Shown: in pieces, positions 1 through 8,938 of the stretch | Layout: the number at the start of each line of letters is the position of its first letter | Position numbering within the stretch: the stretch's first letter is position 1 | Origin: Gemmatimonadota bacterium | GTDB lineage: Bacteria > Gemmatimonadota > Gemmatimonadetes > Longimicrobiales > Gaopeijiaceae | Direction: 5' to 3' | NCBI GenBank assembly: GCA_029262115.1 | Contig: JAJCZZ010000073.1 | Location: forward strand, 49,666 to 113,665 | Length of the DNA: 64,000 nt | Position numbers and translations under genes: made by a program | The notes under the pieces: model-generated | Database searches by the model: none | Told to the model about the DNA's origin: nothing | The model's input: only the letters and a program-made list of their open reading frames with translations

Positions 1-222
1 GTCCCGTAGCCCCTCCACGGGTCGGCAATCGAAAGACTCCAGCATCGTTCGGAGGCGCTCCGCATGCGCGTCGTCACGGGCGCCCGCGAGGAATTCCATC
101 ATGACCGGAGCCGCTACGGCAATGGGGTTGCCCTCCGCGATGAGCGTGCGGACCGCGAGATGCACGGGCGACCCCGTCGCCCGGACATACTCGATGAGTG
201 CCGACGTGTCGATGAGGGTCAC
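1..222 (-). CDS. vapC: VapC-type PIN-domain toxin, 3' end cut by window edge
   Basis: Reading leftward from a GTG at 222, the frame stays open to base 1 and gives 74 residues. It starts [13 protein letters not shown], the PIN-domain opening with the first catalytic Asp, and later has MMEFLAGA, carrying the conserved second acidic residue. PIN toxins are Mg-dependent ribonucleases that usually cut tRNA or rRNA. The GTG overlaps the antitoxin stop by 4 bp (GTGA), which fixes the start and implies translational coupling. The C-terminal half with the remaining catalytic Asp residues lies outside the window, so integrity cannot be judged. Confidence 0.85.
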   Translation of the reverse strand, partial: MTLIDTSALIEYVRATGSPVHLAVRTLIAEGNPIAVAAPVMMEFLAGARDDAHAERLRTMLESFDCRPVEGLRD

Positions 223-635
223 GGAAGCCCCGACGGGAAGCGGTTCCTCCGCATCGCGTCCAGGTCCCCTTCCCAGCCCGTCCCCTGCATGGCCAGGAGC
301 TCCTCTCGCGTCATGGGCGGATCGGCCGCGCGTCGGAGGGCAAAGTGGACGGCCGCGTCCCGGGTGGGGAAGCGATAGCGGTCCATGACGCGGTTGAGGA
401 GATGGTCGTCTACGAGCACGGGTGAACGGCTGGAGGACCGAGCACCGGGTTCAGATGCATAAGAGGGCGCCCCCTCACGGACCCTGTCCGGGGTCGGGGC
501 GGCGTGAGGCGCGCCTCGCGCCTCGCGAAGCACCTGCCGTACCCACTCCGAGACCGTGAGGCGGGCGCGATCGGCCGCCGCCTGGATGTCGTTCCATTCG
601 GCCTCTTCCATGAGGACCTGCAAGCGCTTACTCAT
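219..635 (-). CDS. vapB: Two-domain VapB-like antitoxin
   Basis: The 138-aa product seems to have two parts. Residues 1-40 ([14 protein letters not shown] onward, with [13 protein letters not shown]) look like a ribbon-helix-helix DNA-binding segment. The C-terminal half ([15 protein letters not shown], then [22 protein letters not shown]) matches the VapB antitoxin family, whose own signature includes a strand-helix start and the terminal GxGWxGDLDxMR toxin-binding tail. Most VapB antitoxins are 60-90 aa, so this one looks like an RHH domain fused to a VapB. The ATG at 635 was chosen over an upstream in-frame start because a -10 element and palindrome sit just upstream of it. It neutralises the adjoining PIN toxin and probably represses its own promoter. 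Confidence 0.8.
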   Translation of the reverse strand: MSKRLQVLMEEAEWNDIQAAADRARLTVSEWVRQVLREARGAPHAAPTPDRVREGAPSYASEPGARSSSRSPVLVDDHLLNRVMDRYRFPTRDAAVHFALRRAADPPMTREELLAMQGTGWEGDLDAMRRNRFPSGLP

Positions 636-641
636 GTCGTG

Positions 642-653
642 AGTATAGTATAC
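642..653 (-). promoter_or_regulatory. Promoter/operator of the first vapBC pair
   Basis: On the minus strand two overlapping TATACT hexamers lie within an odd palindrome GTATA-C-TATAC (643-653). The proximal TATACT (647 to 642) ends 6 bp before the antitoxin ATG, so a transcript would start at or next to the ATG and be leaderless; no Shine-Dalgarno is present. The palindrome is a plausible autorepression site. The rest of the gap to base 701 holds no gene. Confidence 0.45.
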
Positions 654-701
654 ATACGTAGGATCGGACAGGGACGGCTGACGGATGTAGCAAGATCCCT
701 C

Positions 702-865
702 ATGGACCGGATGTGGGTCGGTCTGGACCCCGCGACCGTCTCGGAGCGCTCGTGAGCACCCGGCCTCCCCTTCCCCGACCACCCCGACTTCTCCGGTGGA
801 TTCTCACGCGTGCCATCCCCGGGGATGTGCGTGAGGGTATCCTCGGCGATATGGAGGAACTGTAG
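702..865 (+). pseudogene. Remnant of a padR / ADOP-permease gene pair
   Basis: Bases 702-755 encode the last residues of a PadR-type regulator ([17 protein letters not shown], stop at 753-755). The DNA from 702 to 764 matches the tail of the intact padR at 4136-4198 in 60 of 63 positions. A GTG at 752 overlaps that stop (GTGA) and opens a 37-codon frame ending in TAG at 863-865. It reads [17 protein letters not shown] then ILGDMEEL, the N-terminal prefix of ADOP-type (FtsX/MacB-like) ABC permeases, which in related genomes are coupled to a PadR regulator. Both genes are otherwise missing, so this is a decayed locus. Bases 866-948 hold nothing recognisable. Confidence 0.75.
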
Positions 866-948
866 GGCCAGCGTCACGCTGAGCGGGGCGGCGTATATGC
901 CATCGCCTCCGAGGGCCGTTTCTGCTGGGCCGACGGTGGCGAGCCCTG

Positions 949-3680
<2,732 letters not shown>

Positions 3681-3700
3681 AGAGTCAGGATAGCTCCAAT

Positions 3701-3717
3701 TCTGGAACCAGTCCAGA
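3701..3717. promoter_or_regulatory. Candidate autoregulatory operator of fur-katG
   Basis: A perfect inverted repeat TCTGGA-N5-TCCAGA lies 21-37 bp upstream of the fur start, where a promoter would be expected. It is more GC-rich than classical Fur or PerR boxes, so assignment to the adjacent regulator is positional inference. Confidence 0.4.
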
Positions 3718-3783
3718 TGGACCCTTGAGTCGTGCGTCCTCGGCCAATCGCTAGCCCACCAGAGATCCCGCTTGACGCCACAT

Positions 3784-3806
3784 TGCATACCTCGTATACA
3801 ATACTA
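3784..3806 (+). promoter_or_regulatory. Promoter region of padR
   Basis: This AT-rich patch contains GTATAC followed by AATACT, a likely -10 region, about 35-45 bp before the padR ATG. GTATAC also occurs at 649-653 beside the padR remnant. This may be a shared PadR operator, but the motif is short. Confidence 0.35.
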
Positions 3807-3841
3807 ACCCTGCGTCTTCCCTCATTCCGCCTAGCCACACC

Positions 3842-4189
3842 ATGTCCGTCGAAACCCTCGGTGAGTTCGAACAGTTGGTCATGGTGGCGGTCGTCCAGTG
3901 CGAGCGCTCGGGCACGTCGGACGTGTACGGCGTGCCCGTGATGGAGGAGATCGAACGGCGCACCGACCGCAACATATCACGTGCCGCGGTCTACGTGACG
4001 CTCCGACGGCTCGAAAAGAAGGGACTGCTCGCGTCGTGGATGAGCGAACCGCGCGCGGAGCGGGGAGGCAAGGCGCGCCGATGCGTCCGGCTCACCGCCG
4101 CAGGGGCAGCTTCGCTCCGCGAGTCCCGCCGCCTGATGGACCGGATGTGGGTCGGGCTGGACCCCGCGACCGTCTCGGACCGCTCGTGA
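3842..4189 (+). CDS. PadR-family transcriptional regulator
   Basis: The 115-aa protein has a PadR winged helix: TLGEFEQLVMVAVVQC, then YGVPVMEEIERRT, SRAAVYVTLRRLEKKGLL and a wing (SEPRAERGGKARR), ending in a short helix. Such regulators in Gemmatimonadota and Acidobacteria typically precede and repress an ADOP-type permease gene. Here only four codons of the expected overlapping permease survive after the stop (GTG AGC GCC CGG), then homology ends, so the regulator appears orphaned. Its last 63 bp are duplicated at 702-764. No clear ribosome-binding site is visible. It may now control only itself. Confidence 0.85.
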   Translation: MSVETLGEFEQLVMVAVVQCERSGTSDVYGVPVMEEIERRTDRNISRAAVYVTLRRLEKKGLLASWMSEPRAERGGKARRCVRLTAAGAASLRESRRLMDRMWVGLDPATVSDRS

Positions 4190-4343
4190 GCGCCCGGCAC
4201 AGGCAGGACACCGGCCTGGCGTGCTACGAGCCAGTCCGCCTGAGCGCTGCCCTGACATTTTGGACAGTGGCGGTTCCTGCTGCGCGCGATTCGCGGGCAC
4301 CGACGCGAAGCGTTGGTCGCTCACCCCGAACAGGGGCCCCCGG

Positions 4344-4379
4344 GCAACGCACGTTGCGTGGGGTGGGGGCCTCCCCCAC
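4344..4379. repeat. Twin GC-rich hairpins in a 690-bp gene-poor stretch
   Basis: Two adjacent inverted repeats are present: GCAACG-CA-CGTTGC (4344-4357) and GTGGGGG-CCT-CCCCCAC (4363-4379). They lie between padR and the TIR remnant, where no convincing gene exists from 4190 to 4877. A loosely repeated motif (GCGAAGCGTTGGTCG near 4300, GCGAAGCGTGGGTCGG near 4425) flanks them. This may be decayed DNA or a small REP-like element. Confidence 0.4.
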
Positions 4380-4877
4380 AAGCCCCCGCCCTTCTCGCCC
4401 TCCCGCGGACCGGGGGCACCCGTGCGAAGCGTGGGTCGGCGATCTCCTCACCGGGCTCCCTCGATCAGACACGGGCCTTCGACCCCGCCGAGTCCGACCC
4501 CGTTCCCGACCAACGCTCTGCGTCGGTGCACGGGTCCTGAAAGGGTGAGTCTGGGCGAGGAGGTTGGCGGAGAGCTGCATCACATGACAAGAATGTTTCC
4601 GGGTCCGCTCCCTTCGGTTCACCTGGCTCGCACGTCGAATAACTCTCAGTGGGCGCCTGGGCGCCGCCCAGCGTCTACCGAAGTGGTCGAGGTCTCGGGC
4701 CTTGACCGTCTGACGGCTCAGATGGGGCTGGAGGCAAGGCTGGATGGTGGCTATGTCCGAGCCACCGATGCACGAGATCACCATGGGCTTGACTACCTCG
4801 ATCCGCACCTCCTGCCACTCGCAAAGGCGCGCTTGGGAGAATGGCCCACAGACGTGACCCAGCCAGCCTCAGTCAGT

Positions 4878-5036
4878 ATGGAACTCTTTATAAGCCACTC
4901 CTCGCAAGACAACGATCTGGCCCGCGCATTGATCCGTCTCCCCGGGCGATCCACTCGCTGGAGGCACTCCCACGAGGTCTCCTCAGCGTACCGAGTCCCT
5001 GGCTTCAACCACATAGCCTTCCATCGCGAGAGCGAC
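4878..5036 (+). pseudogene. TIR-domain gene fragment
   Basis: From the ATG at 4878 the frame reads MELFISHSSQDNDLARALI, the signature first strand and helix of a TIR domain, and later SSAYRVPGF, resembling the segment after the second strand in bacterial TIR proteins. The expected linking residues are garbled, the conserved catalytic Glu region is absent, and the frame ends at 5099 inside the convergent L,D-transpeptidase gene. Bacterial TIR domains are NADases used in antiphage defence. The in-frame upstream stretch (about 4700-4877) is open but unrecognised. It is best read as the 5' remnant of a lost defence gene. Confidence 0.6.
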
Positions 5037-5041
5037 CGCGC

Positions 5042-6676
5042 TCACCCCGGTCCAAGCGCGGCCGAGAGCGCCGGGTCGCGGCCGTACACGTCGGGATAAA
5101 AGTGGAGTTCGCCGTGGAGGTCGACTGCGGCGGTCCAGTACAGAATCAGAACGGGGAGGGGCTCGCGGAGCGGGATCGTGCGCGTTTGGCCCGAAGCTGC
5201 CTCGGACTCGAGGCGGGAACGTGTCCAGGCGGGGTCCCCGAGGACGCGTGCCGTGAGCTCCATCACGTCCTGTACGCGGATACAACCGTGGCTGAACGTT
5301 CGGATCTCTCTCGAGAAGAGGTGCCCGCTCGGCGTATCGTGCAGAAACACGTGATACGGGTTCGGGAACACGAGCTTGAGGGCGCCGAGCGGGTTCGTCG
5401 GTCCCGGGGCCTGACGGAAAACGTAAGGGAAATTACCGGCATTGTACGCGCTGAAGTCCACCGTCGAGGGACCGACGCGGCGCCCCGCCCGGTCCAAGAC
5501 CTGCGTCCGGCTTCTGGCCAGATAGTCGGGATCGTCCGCGATGAGGTCGAGAATCTCCTGCACGATGCCAGGCGGGACCGTCCAGGTGGGGTTCAAGTCG
5601 ACATACCGCAGAGTGGCACGAAAGACCGGGGTCCGGGTCTGGGTCCTCCCCACGACGACGCGGGTCTCGAAGGCCACCGAATCACCCTCCAGAAGGTAGG
5701 CCCGCGCGCCCGCCACGTTGACCGCCAGCAGCCGTGCCGGAAGTCCGGGGGCTACCCAACGTGCTCGCTCCAGGTTCACGCGCAGGGCCTCGATCCGTTG
5801 GTCGACCGGCACGTTGAGGGCGGCCAGAGTGTGGAGGCCGACGACCCCGTCGGGGTTCAGCCCGTGTCTGTGCTGGAACGCACGGACTGCCTGTTCGAGG
5901 GTAGCGTCGACACGCGCGGCGGTCGTGTCCGATCCGGGGGCGAGATCGCCGGAGACGACGAGTCTCCTTCGGAGCATGGGCACGCGGCCATCGACGCTGT
6001 CACGCGCGAGGGGAGGCCCGGGCGGCACGCTCGGCCAGCCACCCCGCGTGGCGATCCGCCGGTACGACGCCAGCGCCTCCATCAAACCCCGATACACAAA
6101 ATGTCGCGGACGCGCGTCGCCGAGGACCGTAATGGGGTCCGGTTCGGAGAGCGCTTCGTCAAGACCTCCGCGGCCCGGCTCCGGTGTCTGCTGGATCCCG
6201 GAAGACTCCCGCCCGCCGTCCGGAACGCGGCCGAGGCGGAGGTCGTCGCGGGCGCGGGCGAACATCGCGGTGGCCAGGAGGTCGGTCCGGGCTTGCGCGG
6301 CGGGGTCACCGGGCGCGGCGAATCGGGCCCGCAGGAGGGGGAGTTGATAGGCCTCCGGGCGCAATCCGTCCGCGGCGAGGCCGTCCAGGGCATCCAACAA
6401 TCGAGCCAGCCGGCCGGGAGGCCAGAACGGCTGGAAGCCGTTGCCCTCGTAGACCGTTGGGAGCGAGGCGTCCGCGAGCCGCACGCCTCCCGCATCGATG
6501 GACCCTTGGGCCCGCATCCACTCGACCGCTTGTTTGATCTCGACCGAGACAGGGTCCTGGGCTCGGAGGGACGGTGCCCAGACCAGAAGGCTCAGAGCGC
6601 ACGCGCCCACCACATACAGGTGGGGGCGCCGAGGGGTGCTCAGCCCAATCCCCGCCATCCCGGGAGTGGGCATCAA
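5042..6676 (-). CDS. L,D-transpeptidase, YcbB/LdtD-like
   Basis: The 544-aa exported enzyme is predicted to form 3-3 (L,D) cross-links in peptidoglycan or attach proteins to it. Residues 1-40 include a hydrophobic signal segment (LYVVGACALSLLVW) ending near RAQ. A scaffold region follows, then a peptidoglycan-binding domain around residues 255-300 (AVRAFQHRHGLNPDGVVG), and the YkuD catalytic domain with HVFLHDTPS and the active-site SHGCIRVQD (catalytic Cys near 463). Length and order match the YcbB class. Its ATG overlaps the stop of the upstream membrane-protein gene by 4 bp, so the two are co-translated. The 3' end abuts the TIR remnant. Confidence 0.92.
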   Translation of the reverse strand: MMPTPGMAGIGLSTPRRPHLYVVGACALSLLVWAPSLRAQDPVSVEIKQAVEWMRAQGSIDAGGVRLADASLPTVYEGNGFQPFWPPGRLARLLDALDGLAADGLRPEAYQLPLLRARFAAPGDPAAQARTDLLATAMFARARDDLRLGRVPDGGRESSGIQQTPEPGRGGLDEALSEPDPITVLGDARPRHFVYRGLMEALASYRRIATRGGWPSVPPGPPLARDSVDGRVPMLRRRLVVSGDLAPGSDTTAARVDATLEQAVRAFQHRHGLNPDGVVGLHTLAALNVPVDQRIEALRVNLERARWVAPGLPARLLAVNVAGARAYLLEGDSVAFETRVVVGRTQTRTPVFRATLRYVDLNPTWTVPPGIVQEILDLIADDPDYLARSRTQVLDRAGRRVGPSTVDFSAYNAGNFPYVFRQAPGPTNPLGALKLVFPNPYHVFLHDTPSGHLFSREIRTFSHGCIRVQDVMELTARVLGDPAWTRSRLESEAASGQTRTIPLREPLPVLILYWTAAVDLHGELHFYPDVYGRDPALSAALGPG

Positions 6677-7137
6677 CGATCGGGCCGAGCCCGACGTAGC
6701 AGCCCGATCAGGACGACCAATGTAGCGACTTCGGCTGCCACGAATGCGATGTCTCCGGCAGCGATCAAACGCGCCAACCCGGGGCCCCCGAGGCCCCCGA
6801 TCACGAGGGGGAGCAGGCTCAGCAACTCAATGGTAACGAGCACAAAGGTGAGCCTCCACGCCCATCGGTGCCCACCCAGAAGGCCCTTCGCCAGGATCCC
6901 GACGAGCACCAGATGTCCCAACGCCCATGGCGGCGCCGTGTGGACATTGGCCGCTCCGCCCATCGTCCAGACCGTGGCGGCGACGATGAGCCCACCGTAG
7001 AAAAGCAGCACCATGGCCGCGTGGCGGCGGTTGCGCGGGGCGCGCGGCGTATCCTCCCCAGTCGCACCGGACACCAGTCCACGCTCGGGCTCGGCACGCC
7101 GCCCGGCTCCCCCGCGATCCGACGACCTATGCGTCAT
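6673..7137 (-). CDS. Four-helix membrane protein of unknown function
   Basis: The 154-aa product has a polar, Arg-rich N-terminus (about 40 residues) followed by four hydrophobic segments (MVLLFYGGLIVAATVW, LGHLVLVGILAKGL, LTFVLVTIELLSLLPLV, FVAAEVATLVVLIGLL). No family was recognised. It lies 6 bp after a DUF2231 gene and overlaps the L,D-transpeptidase gene (ATGA), so the three probably form an operon. An envelope role is likely from context only. Confidence 0.75.
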   Translation of the reverse strand: MTHRSSDRGGAGRRAEPERGLVSGATGEDTPRAPRNRRHAAMVLLFYGGLIVAATVWTMGGAANVHTAPPWALGHLVLVGILAKGLLGGHRWAWRLTFVLVTIELLSLLPLVIGGLGGPGLARLIAAGDIAFVAAEVATLVVLIGLLRRARPDR

Positions 7138-7143
7138 TGGGCG

Positions 7144-7710
7144 CTAGCGGCTCGGGGTCTCTCGGGACCCGGTCGATGGAACGGAGCCGCGGGAGGCGAG
7201 CGTGTCCTCGTCGGTGTGCTCGTCGTCCGAGTCTCGGTCCACGTCTTGGAGCCCCGTCGGTTCTGCGTGGGCCGCAGCCGCGCCATGTTCATAGACGAGC
7301 TCGCCTCCGGCGTGGCCCGCCAGCAGACCCGCACCCAACAGGAGGACGGCGGCCACGCCACCTGCCGGACGGGCCACCGCACCCGCCGAGGCTGGCAGAA
7401 AGCCCGCCGCCGTGATAACGAGGACGACCACCGAAAGGAACAGGAAGCGTTCGCCGGCCTCTTCGTGTTCTTCCAGCGCCGCGGCATCGACGCGCTCCTC
7501 GATCCGCTCCCCGTCGGCCTCTCCCGCCTGCACCGCTGCCCAGGCCGAAAGCGTCACCGCGGCGGCCAGTACTACGGGGAAGCGCCACCGTTGACGCGGG
7601 TCCGCCCCACGCCGGATCGCAAGCAGCGCGACCGCCATCACCAAGGGGAGCAGCACCGACCAGGCCAGCGGCAGGTGGACGAGCGCGGGATGAAGGGGCT
7701 CGGGAAGCAT
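7144..7710 (-). CDS. DUF2231-family membrane protein
   Basis: The 188-aa product opens MLPEPLHPALVHLPLAW, the hallmark of DUF2231 proteins, whose HP.LVH.P motif precedes the first helix. Four hydrophobic segments follow, with an acidic loop (DGERIEERVDAAALEEHEE) between helices two and three and a long acidic, His-containing tail. Function is unknown; some relatives occur beside haem or redox proteins. The ATG at 7710 was chosen because the family motif begins there. It is probably the first gene of the three-gene operon with the 154-aa protein and the L,D-transpeptidase. Confidence 0.82.
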   Translation of the reverse strand: MLPEPLHPALVHLPLAWSVLLPLVMAVALLAIRRGADPRQRWRFPVVLAAAVTLSAWAAVQAGEADGERIEERVDAAALEEHEEAGERFLFLSVVVLVITAAGFLPASAGAVARPAGGVAAVLLLGAGLLAGHAGGELVYEHGAAAAHAEPTGLQDVDRDSDDEHTDEDTLASRGSVPSTGSRETPSR

Positions 7711-7920
7711 TGTCCGAGGTCTCGTGGTTGAAGTGGCATAGGAAAGTTCGTCGAGGCGGTAGGACACCGCTGTCGGGAGAAGCCCGGGAGAACTCGTCGG
7801 AAGAATTGGGTGGTGAGATCCGCCTCCGCTCGTGAGGCGCGCCGCACGCCCGGCCTCGCTACGACCGGCTCCGGAGGCGTGCGGCCAGCGATTGCACAGG
7901 TGCCAGCGGAACTCGATCAC

Positions 7921-7942
7921 CGGGCGAGCCCGATCTCGCCCG
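7921..7942 (-). terminator. Hairpin downstream of the CBS-domain gene
   Basis: A perfect 8-bp inverted repeat CGGGCGAG-N6-CTCGCCCG lies in the 388-bp gap between the CBS gene end (8099) and the DUF2231 start (7710). There is no T-tract, so intrinsic termination is uncertain. The rest of the gap holds nothing recognisable. Confidence 0.4.
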
Positions 7943-8098
7943 CGTCATCTCTCCCAGACTGCTACCGTTCCTCCGACGAGAGCGGCAGCGCTCCGATCGA
8001 CGCGGTCGGAGGGGAGGACCCGCGGCGTTCCCGGACTGGGCACCTCCGTCGCCGCCGCGCGTGCCGTTTCTGACTCCGGGACGCCCACGCGCCGGCCC

Positions 8099-8530
8099 TC
8101 AACCCGCTCCGATCTCGGGGGCCTCCTCGGCGATTACACGACCGATGTTGAACGTCTCGTCCACCATGTTGCGGAGGATGTCGTCCATCGCGACCACTCC
8201 GGTGACCGTGCCGGCGTCACCCGTCACCACCAGCCGGCGCACGCCTCCGTTGGCCATCTGCTGGAGCGCTTCGTCGACCGAAGACCCCTCGTGGATGCTC
8301 CGCACGTCCCGGGACATGATCACCCGAACCGTGCCGAGCGGGTCGTGGTCACGGGCGACACATCGAATGGCGATGTCCCGGTCGGTCACGACACCGACGG
8401 CCCGGGCATGCTCGTCCACGACGACGGCCATTCCTACGTTGTTCTCGTCCATGCGACGGGCGATGTCGACGACGGCCTCACCTTCCGCCGCCGTGACGAC
8501 GGTGCGGGTCGCGATTCGGGACACGGGCAT
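8099..8530 (-). CDS. Tandem CBS-domain protein
   Basis: The 143-aa protein consists of a pair of CBS domains: the first runs to VVVDEHARAVGVVTDRDIAIR, the second contains MSRDVRSIHEGSSVDEALQQM and LVVTGDAGTVTGVVAMDDIL. A CBS pair normally binds adenine nucleotides and acts as an energy sensor. The ATG at 8530 is preceded by AGGAGG at good spacing, so an upstream in-frame start is rejected. Stand-alone CBS proteins often sit with Usp, Hsp20 and acyl-CoA ligase genes in stress islands, as here. The partner protein is unknown. Confidence 0.9.
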   Translation of the reverse strand: MPVSRIATRTVVTAAEGEAVVDIARRMDENNVGMAVVVDEHARAVGVVTDRDIAIRCVARDHDPLGTVRVIMSRDVRSIHEGSSVDEALQQMANGGVRRLVVTGDAGTVTGVVAMDDILRNMVDETFNIGRVIAEEAPEIGAG

Positions 8531-8661
8531 GAGATCCTCCTGGTGTATGGTGTCGCCGCGCGTACACGGCACCGAAGTATCGGAGAACGCACCGGGGCAT
8601 GGGGTAGGGAGCGCGCGATCATCTGAGTGGGGAGATCTTCGATACTTTGCGTCAGACTTCT

Positions 8662-8682
8662 CCGGGGGGTCTTTCCCCCTGG
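8662..8682. other. Hairpin in the divergent CBS / acyltransferase gap
   Basis: CCGGGGGG-TCTTT-CCCCCTGG forms a near-perfect hairpin (one mismatch). It lies in the 408-bp gap 8531-8938 between divergent genes. Weak GG-N10-GC pairs occur here but without the enhancer repeat found elsewhere, so no promoter is called. Nothing else was recognised in the gap. Confidence 0.3.
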
Positions 8683-8938
8683 CGCGGCAACGGAGTGCGG
8701 AGCATGCTCAACGTAGCAACCGGGGTGTGGCCCAAGGTCAGCGCCGCGAAGGAGGCCGGCGAGGGGCGCCACGCTTACGCTGGGAGGAATTGATGACGAC
8801 GACGGCCATTCCCGCCCTCCGGGCTGGAGGCCACGCGAGGACTCCGCACTGAAAGCGCCGCGCTCGTCCGGAAGCCGTGGACCATGGGGTCGCGGTGAAG
8901 GAAACGACGTTACTCAAGGACAGGGGCGGTCGATCACA

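Noticed and set aside
4841..7000. 719-aa plus-strand frame opposite the L,D-transpeptidase
   Set aside because: Antisense shadow; the minus strand carries the full YkuD catalytic motif and signal peptide.
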